64,000 nucleotides of DNA from Rhodoferax sediminis (GTDB taxonomy: Bacteria; Pseudomonadota; Gammaproteobacteria; Burkholderiales; Burkholderiaceae_C), in assembly GCF_006970865.1 (NCBI RefSeq), contig NZ_CP035503.1, forward strand, positions 3,299,001 to 3,363,000, written 5' to 3'. The notes under the pieces were generated by a model. It had not been told where the DNA came from. It saw nothing but the letters and a program-made list of their open reading frames with translations, and did no database searches. This document shows positions 1 to 9,361 of the stretch, piece by piece. Made by a program: the position numbers and the translations under genes. Position 1 is the first letter of the stretch, and every line of letters starts with the position of its first letter.

Positions 1-482
1 AAATCGATCTGCCCGGGATGGGCCTTGGCGTAGTCGAGGAGTTCCTTGATGCTGCGCACCGGTAGTGACGGATTAGTCACCAGCACCATGGGCTGGGCCG
101 CCAGCAGCGTGACGGGCTCGAAATCCCGGATGGGGTTGATACCCGCGCTCTTGATGATGTGCGGCGTGATCACGATGCCGTTGGTTTGCAACAGCACGGT
201 GTAGCCATCCGCCGGTGCGCGGGCGACGAAACGCGTGGCGATCATGCCCGAAGCGCCTGTTTTCGCATCAACGACGATCGGCTGGCCAAGTTGGCTTTGC
301 ATAGCGGGCTGAAGTGTCCGTGCGATCACGTCCGTGGTCCCACCCACCGGGTACGGAATGACGACGTTCACGGGCCGGGTCGGCCATGTCTGCGCCCAGG
401 TGAGCGCCGGCAAAGCAACTGCAGCAGCGCCGGAAGTAAGGGTCGCGAGCGCCTGGCGGCGGCTCTTGTTTGGAAATTTCAT
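1..482 (-). CDS. Bug-family tripartite tricarboxylate transporter binding protein, 3-prime end outside window
   Basis: Periplasmic solute-binding protein of the Bug (TctC-like) family, which captures carboxylates or other small organic anions. The visible 160 residues start MKFPNKSRRQALATL, a signal peptide with a twin-arginine-like SRRQAL, followed by the family hallmarks PTRPVNVVIPYPVGGTTDVIAR, a G-Q-P-I-V-V-D segment and APADGYTVL. The gene runs off the left edge, so the C-terminal half is not seen. Its ATG overlaps the stop of the upstream lactonase in an ATGA arrangement (479-482), so the two were probably co-translated. Substrate unknown. No TctA/TctB membrane partners are visible nearby, which is usual for Bug genes. 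Confidence 0.9.
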   Translation of the reverse strand, partial: MKFPNKSRRQALATLTSGAAAVALPALTWAQTWPTRPVNVVIPYPVGGTTDVIARTLQPAMQSQLGQPIVVDAKTGASGMIATRFVARAPADGYTVLLQTNGIVITPHIIKSAGINPIRDFEPVTLLAAQPMVLVTNPSLPVRSIKELLDYAKAHPGQID

Positions 483-1374
483 GATTTGTCTCCTGATTTG
501 GATGGACTGCCAAAACGAGGTTCGGGCAGGCCCTTCACGCCCACATTGATGGCGAGTACGGCACCGGCCAGTGGTTCGCTGGTCGCAGTCTCCTTTGCGA
601 GGTGCATGCTTCCGGACGTGATGAACAACGTGTCCATTGCCGGGCCACCGAAACAGACGCTGGTCGGGTGCGTAACCGGCAGCGCAACGATGCGATCGAT
701 GCGGCCGTCGGGTGCATAGCGCACGATCTGCCCACCAGCGTATTCGGCATTCCACAGGAACCCTTCGCTGTCCACACAAGAGCCATCTGGGCGACCAGGA
801 CGACCGGTGGTCTGTGCGAAAACGGTCTGATCAGAGATGACCCCGCTGTCGATGTCGAGATCGAAGCGCCAGATCGCGAACCGGCGCGTATCGGCGAAGT
901 AGAAGAAGCGTCCGTCCGGACTGAAGGCGATGCTGTTCGGCACGATGATGTCGCCGAAGCAATGCGTCAGCGAACCATCAGGGTCCACGCGATAGAGCGA
1001 GCCACCCGGTGTGATGGACTCGTTCATCGACCCGACCCAGAAGCGGCCCTGGCGGTCGCAACGCCCGTCGTTGTAGCGTTGCGCAGGCGCCAGTTGGACC
1101 TTCCCGCGAAGTACGTCTGCGTCCCGCTCTGCGGGTCATAGGTGTCGATGCCCTCGCTGGTGGCGAGCAGCAGCCCGCCGTCCTCGCGCAAGGCAATGCT
1201 GCCAAGACGCTCGCCACGTACAACGGCGCAGTGCGTTCGGCCTGTCGACGGCTCGAACCCGTGCAGGGCGCAGCGGATCACGTCCACCCACCACAGGGTC
1301 TGCGTGCGCTCGCTCCATAGAGGCACTTCACCCAGGTGGTTGCGACCTTCGGTGATGACGGAATACTCGACCAT
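479..1374 (-). pseudogene. SMP-30/gluconolactonase-family protein, frameshifted
   Basis: The SMP-30/gluconolactonase family are six-bladed beta-propeller lactonases. The N-terminal piece (MVEYSVITEGRNHLGEVPLW, with the family E-G-P-like metal-site region) runs from 1374 to about 1107. The rest (QRYNDGRCDRQGRFWVGSM, then NSIAFSPDGRFFYFADT, ending at 479) lies in another frame. A single missing base near 1105-1112 explains this: the second frame read upstream gives KVQLAPAQRYNDGR, the expected continuation. Apart from this lesion both halves look complete. It is a recent mutation or a sequencing error. It is translationally coupled to the Bug gene, so a lactone-derived acid could be the shared substrate (inference). 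Confidence 0.8.
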
Positions 1375-1464
1375 GATGCTGAACTGTAGGTCCTTCGCGG
1401 AGCGCCGCAAACTACTGTTTTATGAGAGGGGCCATCACGGCAGGTGATGAGCAAGTCAGCGGCA

Positions 1465-1478
1465 CAGGGTTAACCCTG
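1465..1478. promoter_or_regulatory. 14-bp palindrome CAGGGTTAACCCTG, candidate operator
   Basis: Perfect palindrome in the 119-bp gap upstream of the SMP-30 gene. The same core, AGGGTTAACCCT, recurs at 14126-14137 in the divergent promoter region of ABC cluster 1. A shared repressor site is likely; the regulator is not identified. Confidence 0.45.
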
Positions 1479-1493
1479 GCGCTGGCTGTCCAT

Positions 1494-2843
1494 TCAGCGA
1501 TTCAGGCAGAGGGCGTCGACCAGCCGCGTGACGTCGGCGAGTTGGTCAACCGACCATATCGCCTCGAGCGTGCGGCGCGTCGCCACAGCGTCGCCCCAAG
1601 CTTCGTGGAGAGACGTGAATTTCTGTTCCAGCTCGTTGTCGCACAGCGGCTGGGCCGCATGACCCTTGGGCCATTCCTGCAGGTGGCTGTGGACGGACCC
1701 GTCCGCGCTGCTGAGCGTGACACGTGTCTGGACCTTGCCGGGGTATCCGCGCGTCAGCTCATCGGAGGCCGTCACGCGCACCTTGTCCATCAGGTGCTTC
1801 GTCAGCGCATCGTTCAATCGATCCTTCCCATACGCCGCCGAGCTCAGCCGGCCTTCCCGCAACGCCATGGCTACCGTGTACGGCAGGCTGTGGTCGGCGG
1901 TCTCACGCGTGGCCGGTGCCCACTTGCTGCTGTCGCTGCCCATGGCGCGATAGGCGGCCTCGTAGGTTTCCACGTGGATATCGACGACTTGCTCCAGGGG
2001 CACTGCCGAGCGCAACGCCAGCGCGGCATCGATCGCGGACTGGCCGTGGTAGCAGACAGGATGAAGCTTCAGATGCGTGTCCATCAGCAAGGGGCGCGTG
2101 CCCGCGCCCGGCCGCAACTCGAACTCCCCGACCAGATCGAACAGCCCGCCTTTTCCCTCGATCGGCGCCGTGGGGCCGGTGACGCCTTCGCACGCCAGCA
2201 GTGCCGCGAACACGCCGTTGCGCGCGCCGTTGGGACCCGCGCAGCCCTTCCAGTCCGACAACGTTCCGGTGCGCACGTTGTACAAGTGCAGGTTGGGTGC
2301 CAGGGCGAGCGCCAATGCATTGGCCATGCGGGCTTCGTCAAGGCTCAGCAGACGCCCGGTGCCTGCGGCAGCGCCCACTGCAGCGAAGGTGGCCTGGTCA
2401 AGCCGCCGCTCGGCGCCGGCAGCCTCGCACAGCCCGCAATAGAGTTCGTAGGCCACCACGATGGCGGCGACCAGCGCGCGGCCGGACGCCCGGTGGGCCT
2501 CGGCCACCGCCACCAGCGCCGGAATCATGTCGCTGGGATGCCCCGCGCCCCGGCCTAGCCAGGTGTCGCTGTAGTCCAGGAAGCGCACCATGGTGCCGTT
2601 GGCGAAGGCGGCCATCTCCATCGACGTGGCCGCGCCCGTGCCCCAGACCCGCGCCGGCGGCACGCCTGCGTAGTGTCGCGTGAAGGCGCGCAGCGTCTCG
2701 CACAGGGGCTCGCGAAAGGCGCCGGCCGCGCAGGCCACGCTGTCGACCAATCGCCGCTCGCATTCGTGCGCCGCCCCGGGAGGAAGCTGGTCGAAATCGG
2801 TGTCAACGGCGTAGTGCGCCAGGTGCAGGAGCGTCGCATCCAT
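1494..2843 (-). CDS. MmgE/PrpD family protein (dehydratase-like), copy A
   Basis: 449 residues, close to the usual 450-480 of the MmgE/PrpD family, whose known members include 2-methylcitrate dehydratase PrpD and cis-aconitate decarboxylase. The start MDATLLHLAHYAVDTDFDQL is chosen because GAGGAG lies just upstream; the open frame continues 171 bp further but has no family similarity there. Family features seen are the DSVACAAGAF helix, the FANGTMVRFLDYSDTW segment, WKGCAGPNGARNGVFAA, and LKLHPVCYHGQSAIDAAL. It lies 11 bp downstream of copy B and is probably co-transcribed with it. Substrate unknown. Confidence 0.88.
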   Translation of the reverse strand: MDATLLHLAHYAVDTDFDQLPPGAAHECERRLVDSVACAAGAFREPLCETLRAFTRHYAGVPPARVWGTGAATSMEMAAFANGTMVRFLDYSDTWLGRGAGHPSDMIPALVAVAEAHRASGRALVAAIVVAYELYCGLCEAAGAERRLDQATFAAVGAAAGTGRLLSLDEARMANALALALAPNLHLYNVRTGTLSDWKGCAGPNGARNGVFAALLACEGVTGPTAPIEGKGGLFDLVGEFELRPGAGTRPLLMDTHLKLHPVCYHGQSAIDAALALRSAVPLEQVVDIHVETYEAAYRAMGSDSSKWAPATRETADHSLPYTVAMALREGRLSSAAYGKDRLNDALTKHLMDKVRVTASDELTRGYPGKVQTRVTLSSADGSVHSHLQEWPKGHAAQPLCDNELEQKFTSLHEAWGDAVATRRTLEAIWSVDQLADVTRLVDALCLNR

Positions 2844-2854
2844 CGCGCCTCTCC

Positions 2855-4237
2855 TCAGCCCAGCACGCGCAGCAGTTCGGTGGCGTCGTCCAGCGCCTCT
2901 AGGTGGCGCGCCATCTCCTGGGCCTGGCGGATCTTCGCGGCCGAAGGCGCCACCGCGGCCAGGGATGCGCAGTCGCGAAACTTGTCGAACAGGTAATCCC
3001 AGTCCATGGGGCACTCGGCATCGCCCGGGACATTGTCACCGACGCGGGACAGGGTGCGGCCGTCGCGGGTGACTATGTCCAGCCGGCCCTTGGGCAGGTG
3101 GCCCTTCCAGTCGAAGCCGCGGTCGACGACCGGCACCACCTTCTCGGCGGCCGCGAGCACCTGTGGGTCCTGCAGGTTGGCGCCGAAGAAGTCCGACACC
3201 TTGACCGCTCCGCGGGTCGCCGCCACGGCCACGCAGAACGGAATGCTGAACTTGGCGTCGGCGGGCGTGGCGGGCCGGCGCCGGCTGGCGATCGGCTCGC
3301 ACAACTGCTGCTGGAAGTCGCCGACGTTGACGCGGATCTCGGCGATGTCGGAGAGCGCGAGCTTGTGCTCGCCCATCAGGCCCAGCGTCGCGTGGATGAA
3401 GCCGTGCGAGGCCCCGCAGGAGGGCCAGGGCTTGAAGAGGATGGAGCCGCCGTCATAGTCGGTTCCCAGGCCCCGCAGCATCTTCGCGCGGTCGTACTTG
3501 CCCTCGAAGTAGACGTTGAAGATGCCGGCCTTGCCCTCGAACACGCTGCGGATGCCGGTGGTGCCCTTCTCGGCCAGCAGTGCCGCGAGCACCGCGCCCT
3601 TGGTGCTGAACCCCGCGTACATGCCACGCAGGTCGCTGCCCACGCCGTAGGCCAGCTCCATGGTGCCGCAGGACTGCATGCTGGCGATGCCCAGGGCATT
3701 GAGGGTCCTGTCCGCGTCGAGGCCCAGTACGCGGCAAGCGCTGGCCGCCGCCGAAAACACGCCCAGCACCGTCGTCAGGTGCCAGTCCTGCTTCCAGCTC
3801 ACGTTGCGGCGCAGGCGCAGGAACATGTCCTGGCCGGCGGCCACCGCCGCGATCAGGTTGCGGCCGCTGACGCCGCCCCGGCGCTCCGCCACGGCCAGCG
3901 CCGCCGGCACGATGGAGCTGCTGGGGTGGTGGCCTTCGGGTGCGTGGTCGTCGAAATCGAGGCAGTGCGCCATTGCGCCGTTGGCGAAGGCGGCCATCAC
4001 GGCCGGCACCTTGCCGCCGAAGCCGAGCACGGAGCTCTCGGCGCGCCCGCCGCCCTCGCGCACCAGTTCCGCCACCCCGTGCACGGCCGGTTCCACGCCG
4101 CTGGCCGCGAGGATCACGCCCAGCGTGTCGAGAATGCTCTTCTTGGCGCCCTCGACGGCGGCGGCGGGCAGGTCTTCGTAGCGGGTCTCGGCGGCGAAGT
4201 GGGCGAAGTCGGAGGACAGGTCGGTGGAGGTCGGCAT
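2855..4237 (-). CDS. MmgE/PrpD family protein, copy B
   Basis: 460 residues. Contains the family segments KKSILDTLGVILAASG, FANGAMAHCLDFDDHAPEGHHPSSSIVPAALA and FKPWPSCGASHGFIHATLGL. This is the first gene of a two-gene minus-strand unit with copy A and diverges from copy C across a 208-bp gap. That gap carries a candidate LysR site and a sequence block shared with another promoter at 22.4 kb. The predicted role is dehydration or isomerisation of a hydroxy-acid in the cytoplasm; the substrate cannot be inferred. Confidence 0.88.
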   Translation of the reverse strand: MPTSTDLSSDFAHFAAETRYEDLPAAAVEGAKKSILDTLGVILAASGVEPAVHGVAELVREGGGRAESSVLGFGGKVPAVMAAFANGAMAHCLDFDDHAPEGHHPSSSIVPAALAVAERRGGVSGRNLIAAVAAGQDMFLRLRRNVSWKQDWHLTTVLGVFSAAASACRVLGLDADRTLNALGIASMQSCGTMELAYGVGSDLRGMYAGFSTKGAVLAALLAEKGTTGIRSVFEGKAGIFNVYFEGKYDRAKMLRGLGTDYDGGSILFKPWPSCGASHGFIHATLGLMGEHKLALSDIAEIRVNVGDFQQQLCEPIASRRRPATPADAKFSIPFCVAVAATRGAVKVSDFFGANLQDPQVLAAAEKVVPVVDRGFDWKGHLPKGRLDIVTRDGRTLSRVGDNVPGDAECPMDWDYLFDKFRDCASLAAVAPSAAKIRQAQEMARHLEALDDATELLRVLG

Positions 4238-4293
4238 GGTGGAATCCGCAGAGGGCGAGGGTTCAGCAGCCTGCGATTGTCCGGGCCGCCGGC

Positions 4294-4317
4294 GCCGGTG
4301 TCGAGTCGCTTTTTTCG
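4294..4317 (-). promoter_or_regulatory. Promoter block shared with 22409-22431
   Basis: GCCGGTGTCGAGTCG followed by a C-T6-CGC tract. The same 15 bases plus an equivalent T6 tract occur at 22409-22431. Both lie upstream of minus-strand genes (PrpD copy B; the Bug gene at 19936), and each is followed 18-19 bp further upstream by a TAAG-N5-CTGA site. Probably a conserved promoter core. Confidence 0.5.
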
Positions 4318-4326
4318 CTGCCAGCG

Positions 4327-4339
4327 TCAGGCTCGCTTA
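4327..4339 (-). promoter_or_regulatory. Candidate LysR-type box TAAGCGAGCCTGA
   Basis: T-N11-A partial dyad (TAAG-N5-CTGA, read on the minus strand) in the divergent PrpD B/PrpD C intergenic region. It matches sites at 18966-18978 and 22443-22455. LysR-type regulators typically bind T-N11-A dyads. Confidence 0.45.
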
Positions 4340-4348
4340 CCAGCGGGA

Positions 4349-4367
4349 GCGTCAGCGCAACTGACGC
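4349..4367. promoter_or_regulatory. Inverted repeat GCGTCAG-N5-CTGACGC
   Basis: Seven-base perfect inverted repeat with a 5-nt spacer, 78 bp upstream of the PrpD copy C start and 9 bp from the LysR-type box. It could be an operator half-site pair or a small hairpin in the leader. Confidence 0.35.
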
Positions 4368-4445
4368 ATGCGCGCAGGAAAGACGACTGGACGGTCGGGC
4401 CCGTGGGACCGAGACTTTGCCGTTGCCAACTGCCTACCTCCTGCC

Positions 4446-5804
4446 ATGGATCTCGCCTACCACCTCGCCGGCAATGCCGTTTCCCGCAACTTCAGCGATC
4501 TTTCGCCGCAAACGGTGGACGCCACGGTGGATGCGCTGATCGACAGCCTTGCCTGCGCGCTCGCCGGCACCCAGTCGCCCGGCCTCGCGAAGGCCCGCGC
4601 CGCGCTCGGCCGCTGGGGCGGTGATGGCTGCTCGGTGTGGGGCGGCTTCGGCCGCGCGCCCGCGCCCTGGGCGGCGTTCCTGAACGCAGTCAGCATGCAT
4701 GCGCTGGACTACGACGACACCGACGACAAGGTTCCGCTGCATGCCAATGGCCTGGTGCTGCCGCCGCTGCTGGCCGACCTGGAAGAGAACCGGCCGGACT
4801 GCGACGGCCGCGAATTCCTCACCGCGCTGGCCGTCGGGGTCGATGGCGCCATGCGCATCGGCCGCGCCGGCGGCCCGAAGGGGTCGCGCGGCTGGAACTA
4901 CAGCGTGATCAGCGGCTCGGTCGGCGCGGTGCTGGCGCTGGCGCGGCTGCGCCGCTGGGACACCGAGACCACGGTGAGCGCACTCGGGCACCAGCTCACC
5001 CAGACCGCGGGGAGCCTGCAGTCGATCATCGACGGCAGCCTGGCCAAGCGCTTCCAGCCCGCGCAGATGGTCAAGAACGTCGTGCTCTCCGCGGCGCTCG
5101 CGCAGGCCGGCATCGATGGGCCGCGCAACGTCTTCGAGGGCAAGGCCGGCTTCATCAACCTGTACCAGGACGGCAAGTTCGACCGCGAGGCCGTCGAGCC
5201 GGGCCTGCAGCACTGCGCCCTGGTCAACGACCTGAGCCTGAAGCCCTATCCCGCCTGCCGCTTTACGCACGCGCCGATCGATCTGGCGTTGGAACTGCAC
5301 CAGCGCGGCGTTCGCCCGCAGGACATCAAGCACATCGGCATCCGCGTGAGCGGCCAGGCCGTGAATATGGTCGGGCGCCGCTTCGACGCGAAGACGGCGG
5401 GCGTGGTCGACGCGCAGTTCAGCATTGCCTACACGGTGGCCGTAGGCCTCGCGCGCGGCGCTGTGCGCATCTCTGATTTCACCGAGGAGACGATCCGCGA
5501 TCCTCGCGTGGGCGCCTTCGCGGCCGAAAAGATCACGATCGAGGCGGGCGAGGCCCTGCCGTTCCTTGGCATGGTTCCCGTGTTCTTCGATGTGGAGCTG
5601 GGTAACGGACAGCGCATCGAGCTGGCGACCGAGAACGTTGCCGGGAGCCCGGAAAAGCGAATGTCATCCGGGCAGCTTCGCGACAAGCTCATCGACTGCC
5701 TGGGCTACGGCAAGTCGCGCGTCGACCCCGACGAACTGATCGCTACGGTCAAAGGACTGCGCGAGGGCAAGCCGGTCGCATCGGTGCTGCAACTGCTGGC
5801 GTAA
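4446..5804 (+). CDS. MmgE/PrpD family protein, copy C
   Basis: 452 residues from MDLAYHLAGNAVSRNFSDL; the frame is open 78 bp further upstream, but similarity starts here. Seen are DALIDSLACALAG, NAVSMHALDYDDTDDKVPLH, a glycine-rich FEGKAGFINLYQDGKFD (also present as FEGKAGIFNVYFEGKYD in copy B) and LKPYPACRFTHAPIDLAL. It diverges from copy B and is followed 112 bp later on the same strand by a Bug-family gene that may supply the substrate. Confidence 0.88.
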   Translation: MDLAYHLAGNAVSRNFSDLSPQTVDATVDALIDSLACALAGTQSPGLAKARAALGRWGGDGCSVWGGFGRAPAPWAAFLNAVSMHALDYDDTDDKVPLHANGLVLPPLLADLEENRPDCDGREFLTALAVGVDGAMRIGRAGGPKGSRGWNYSVISGSVGAVLALARLRRWDTETTVSALGHQLTQTAGSLQSIIDGSLAKRFQPAQMVKNVVLSAALAQAGIDGPRNVFEGKAGFINLYQDGKFDREAVEPGLQHCALVNDLSLKPYPACRFTHAPIDLALELHQRGVRPQDIKHIGIRVSGQAVNMVGRRFDAKTAGVVDAQFSIAYTVAVGLARGAVRISDFTEETIRDPRVGAFAAEKITIEAGEALPFLGMVPVFFDVELGNGQRIELATENVAGSPEKRMSSGQLRDKLIDCLGYGKSRVDPDELIATVKGLREGKPVASVLQLLA

Positions 5805-5916
5805 AGCCGGCGTGGCATCGCTTGGAGTTATTTCGAATGACAACGTCTGACGGCAGCCTGTCTTCTCGCGAAGGCGCCCTTCCTGCTTGATGTACCCGAT
5901 AATTTAGGAGCAACCA

Positions 5917-6900
5917 ATGAAAAGACGCGCATTCATCCAAACCCCTGCGGCCCTGATCGTCGGCACGACCCTGTGCTCGGCTGCCTTGTCGCAGGAACCC
6001 TTCCCCTACAAGCCGATCCGGTTCGTCATCCCGAGTGCGCCCGGCGGGGTGAGTGATGCGGTTGCCCGAGTATACGGCGAGCGCATGTCGAAGTACCTGA
6101 AACAGCCGGTGCTAATCGAGAACATGCCCGGCGCTGAAACGCTGCTGGCCGTGCGGCATGTCCTCAAGTCGCCGGCCGACGGTTATACGCTGATCGTTTC
6201 GGCCAATACCGTCGTAACCCTGCCCCATGTGGACAAGAGCGCGGGTTACAACCCCAGCGATTTCACGGGCGTGTCCTACCTGTCGAAGATGCCAATGGCG
6301 CTCGTTGTCTCCGGCCAGTCGCCGTTCAGGACGCTCGCCGAACTCGTCGCTGCAGCGAAGAAAGCACCCGGCACCATCACGTTCGCGTCGTTGGGCATCG
6401 GCACTACGTCTCACATGCCCGTGGAGCTGTTTACCCAGAGCGCCGGCATCAAGCTGCAACTGATTCCCTACAAGGGCATCCCCCTGGCAATCCCGGACGT
6501 GGTGTCCGGACGAGTCACGTTGATGATGGGGACTTCACCCTCGGTGGGAGCACTGATCAAGGCCGGCAAGCTGCGGGCGCTGGCGGTCACGTCCGAAACG
6601 CGTTCGCCGTCGTTCCCCAACACCCCGGCTTTCGCCGAGTTGGGCTACGTTGAATCGACCTATGAACTTTTCCTGGGCCTCATGGCGCCCGCCAAGATAC
6701 CGCCCGCGGTCCTGAAGATCCTGTCGGATGCCGCGGAAGAGGCCAAGAACGACCTCGACCTGCGCGAGCGGCTCGAAGCCCTGGGACAGGAGCTTCCCTC
6801 CCAGACTACACCGGAGCAGTTCAACGCCTTCCTGCGCCGTGAGGAAGAGAAGATGAAGAAGCTGGTGAAGGAAGCCAACATCCAGATCAGCCGGAGCTGA
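5917..6900 (+). CDS. Bug-family solute-binding protein
   Basis: 327 residues, normal length for Bug proteins. The signal peptide MKRRAFIQTPAALIVGTTLCSAALSQ is followed by FPYKPIRFVIPSAPGGVSDAVAR, the ligand-loop ADGYTLIVSANT and VPYKG-type IPYKGIPLAIPDVVSGRV. AGGAG precedes the start (TTTAGGAGCAACCAATG). It lies downstream of PrpD copy C on the same strand, which suggests a dehydratase-plus-uptake unit. It converges with the SDR gene at 6999. No TctAB membrane genes are present nearby. Confidence 0.92.
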   Translation: MKRRAFIQTPAALIVGTTLCSAALSQEPFPYKPIRFVIPSAPGGVSDAVARVYGERMSKYLKQPVLIENMPGAETLLAVRHVLKSPADGYTLIVSANTVVTLPHVDKSAGYNPSDFTGVSYLSKMPMALVVSGQSPFRTLAELVAAAKKAPGTITFASLGIGTTSHMPVELFTQSAGIKLQLIPYKGIPLAIPDVVSGRVTLMMGTSPSVGALIKAGKLRALAVTSETRSPSFPNTPAFAELGYVESTYELFLGLMAPAKIPPAVLKILSDAAEEAKNDLDLRERLEALGQELPSQTTPEQFNAFLRREEEKMKKLVKEANIQISRS

Positions 6901-6998
6901 GGACGGGCCGGCCTGGCCTGAACCGGCGACGCGCTCACGGCTGCTCGTCGAACCTGCGTCCTCGCCACCCGCGGGCCCGGTTCACTCGCGCCCGAGCC

Positions 6999-7844
6999 TC
7001 ACTCGTCGACTCGGGTCGACAGCGAAAGCTCGGTCCAGCGTTCCAGTTCGGCAGCCACCGACGCGGTCTGCTCCCGCACGAGCTTGACGGCATCCTCGCC
7101 GATCGGCAGCCGCAGCGGCGGCTGCTCCGCGTCGACGAGGCGGCACAACGCCAGCCCGAACTTGGCCGGGTCGCTCGGCTGCTTGCCGTGCCGCCGCTCC
7201 TGGTACTCGGCGACGCGCTGCTTCGCGGCAGCGTAGTCCTCGCTGCCAGTGAGGCCGGTGACCAGCGAGGCCCCGGCAAAATCGCTGCGGTGCCCGCCCG
7301 GCTCCACGATCGTCACGTGGATGCCCAGGTGCTTGAGCTCCATCGCGAGTGTTTCCGAATAGCCCTCGACGGCGTGCTTGGCCGCGCAGTAGAACCCGAA
7401 GCCAACGGAGCCGGCGAAACCCGCCACGGACGACAGGTTGACGATGTGGCCCGAGCGCTGCCGCCGCATGATGGGAAGGACGGCCCGCGTCATTTCTGCG
7501 AGGCCGAAGAAATTTACCTCGAACAGGGGCCGGTACTTGTCCGCGCCCGTTTCCTCCGCGAGCGCGATCAGCCCATAGCCCGCGTTGTTAACCAGGATGT
7601 CGACGCCGCCGAAAGCGCGCTCGACCTGCGCGACCACTTCGGCACAGCGCGCGTGGTCACGCGCATCCAGATGGATGGACAGCAGCCGGTCGGGGTACTG
7701 CGCCGCGAGGCTGTGGCTGCCGTCAGTGGCGAGCACCGTGACAGCCACCCGGTCGCCGCGTTCCAGGGCGGCCTTGGCGGTGAAATAGCCGAGGCCCTTG
7801 TCCGCGCCCGTGATCAACCACGTTTTCGTCGATGTCTTCTTCAT
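6999..7844 (-). CDS. Short-chain dehydrogenase/reductase (SDR)
   Basis: 281 residues from MKKTSTKTWLITGADKGLGYF, chosen because AAGGA precedes this ATG. It is a classical SDR: cofactor motif TGADKGLG at the N-terminus, NNAGYG, the active-site Ser in HIVNLSSVAGF and the Tyr-Lys pair in YCAAKHAVEG. It oxidises or reduces an alcohol/ketone with NAD(P); the C-terminal substrate loop gives no clear specificity. It lies 40 bp downstream of the aldehyde dehydrogenase gene on the same strand. Confidence 0.88.
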   Translation of the reverse strand: MKKTSTKTWLITGADKGLGYFTAKAALERGDRVAVTVLATDGSHSLAAQYPDRLLSIHLDARDHARCAEVVAQVERAFGGVDILVNNAGYGLIALAEETGADKYRPLFEVNFFGLAEMTRAVLPIMRRQRSGHIVNLSSVAGFAGSVGFGFYCAAKHAVEGYSETLAMELKHLGIHVTIVEPGGHRSDFAGASLVTGLTGSEDYAAAKQRVAEYQERRHGKQPSDPAKFGLALCRLVDAEQPPLRLPIGEDAVKLVREQTASVAAELERWTELSLSTRVDE

Positions 7845-7884
7845 ATCATTCCTTGTCGTTCCTGTCTGCAAGTGGGTGGCGTGT

Positions 7885-9354
7885 TCAGACCTGCGTCGTC
7901 TTCTGCAGAACCGTCTTCGTCACGAGAAAGGCTTCCAGGCTCCCCGGCCCGCTTTCGCGGCCGAGCCCGCTGTCCTTGACGCCGCCGAAAGGCGCATCCG
8001 CGCCGGGCGCGCCCATGTGGTTGATGGACAGGGCGCCGCATTCGAGCTCGCGGCCGATGCGCTCGGCATCCTCCAGCGAGTTGGTGAACGCGTAGGCCTG
8101 CAGCCCCAGGGGGAGGCTGTTGGCCAGCGCCAGCGCTTCGTCGAGGGTGTCGAACGCAACGCACAGCGCGAGCGGGCCGAACGGCTCCTCGCTCATGGCC
8201 ATGGCGTCCAGCGGCACGTCGGCCAGCACGGTCGGGGCAAAGAAGCACCCCCGCTGTCCGATGCGCTGCCCGCCGGCCACCACCCGCGCGCCGCGTGCCT
8301 GCGCGTCCTGAACCAGGCCCTCGATGGCCGCCACGCGACGCGCGTTCATCAGCGGCCCGACCTGCACGCCGGCAGCGAAGCCGTCGCCGACGCGCAACTC
8401 GCGGGCGATCCGGGAGAGTTCGGAGACGAAGCTGTCGTAGACGCTGCGGTGCACGATGAAGCGCGTGGGCGAGGCGCAGATCTGGCCGGCCATCCGCATC
8501 TTCGCCGCCGCGGCCTGCTGCGCCACGTGGGCGCCGTCGACCCCTGCGCAGACCAGGACCGGGGCGTGGCCACCGAGTTCCATGAGCACCGGCTTCATGG
8601 CTTCGCCCGCGAGCTTCGACAGTTGCTTGCCCACCTGCACCGAACCGGTCAGGGTCACCATGCGGATCACCGGCGAGGCGATGAGGGTGGTCGAGATGAG
8701 CACCGGGTCGCCGAAGACGAGGTTGACGACGCCGGCGGGCAGGCCGGCCTCCTGCAGGCACTGCACGAAGGCGCAGGCAGCGCCCGGCGTGAACTCCGAG
8801 GGCTTGAGAATAACGGAGCAGCCGGCAGCGAGCGCCGCGCCGAGCTTGCGCCCCGGCGAGCTGATGGGCACGTTCCAGGGCGTGAATGCCGCCACCGGGC
8901 CGATCGGCTGCTTGAACACGAGGCGCTGCATCCGGGGCTCGGACGGCAGCACGCTGCCATAGACACGCAGTGCCTGCGCGGCCTCCCACTCGAGAAAGCC
9001 GCAGGCGCGCTCCACCTCGGTCTTGCCGTCGGCGTAGGGTTTGCCCTGCTCCAGGGTGATGGTGCGGCCGATCTCGTCGCGGCGGGCTCGCAGCAGCTCG
9101 GCCGCACACAGCAGCACCCGCGCCCGCTCCGGCGCGGGCGTGTCGCGCCAGAGCGCGAAGCCGCGGGCCGCCGACTGCAGCGCCCGCTCGAGATCGGCCG
9201 GGATAGCACCCGGCACGCTGCCCAGGACGGTGTCGTCGCTCGGATTGCGCACCTCGCAGAAGGCGGGCCGGTCGTGGATCCACTCGCCGTCCACGAAAAG
9301 GGCGATGCGCGGGTAGGCGACCTGGGGCGCGTCGGTGCTGGAAGATTGGTTCAT
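7885..9354 (-). CDS. NAD(P)-dependent aldehyde dehydrogenase
   Basis: 489 residues. The catalytic Cys is in GQICASPTRF, the general-base Glu in LMELGGHAP, the cofactor-loop motif in LTGSVQVGK, and the C-terminal EEPFGPL and FGGVKDSGLGRE are present. The start MNQSSSTDAP is used; an in-frame GTG 15 bp upstream overlaps the stop of the permease gene. It is directly downstream of the fused permease (stop 9362), so it is probably the distal part of ABC cluster 1 with the SDR. It likely oxidises an aldehyde intermediate to the acid. Confidence 0.9.
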   Translation of the reverse strand: MNQSSSTDAPQVAYPRIALFVDGEWIHDRPAFCEVRNPSDDTVLGSVPGAIPADLERALQSAARGFALWRDTPAPERARVLLCAAELLRARRDEIGRTITLEQGKPYADGKTEVERACGFLEWEAAQALRVYGSVLPSEPRMQRLVFKQPIGPVAAFTPWNVPISSPGRKLGAALAAGCSVILKPSEFTPGAACAFVQCLQEAGLPAGVVNLVFGDPVLISTTLIASPVIRMVTLTGSVQVGKQLSKLAGEAMKPVLMELGGHAPVLVCAGVDGAHVAQQAAAAKMRMAGQICASPTRFIVHRSVYDSFVSELSRIARELRVGDGFAAGVQVGPLMNARRVAAIEGLVQDAQARGARVVAGGQRIGQRGCFFAPTVLADVPLDAMAMSEEPFGPLALCVAFDTLDEALALANSLPLGLQAYAFTNSLEDAERIGRELECGALSINHMGAPGADAPFGGVKDSGLGRESGPGSLEAFLVTKTVLQKTTQV

Positions 9355-9361
9355 CGGAAAG

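Noticed and set aside
1494..4237. PrpD copies as part of a methylcitrate cycle
   Set aside because: No prpB, prpC or aconitase-like gene lies in the window.
2903..4624. 573-codon plus-strand frame opposite PrpD copy B
   Set aside because: Antisense shadow; the minus strand has the real gene.
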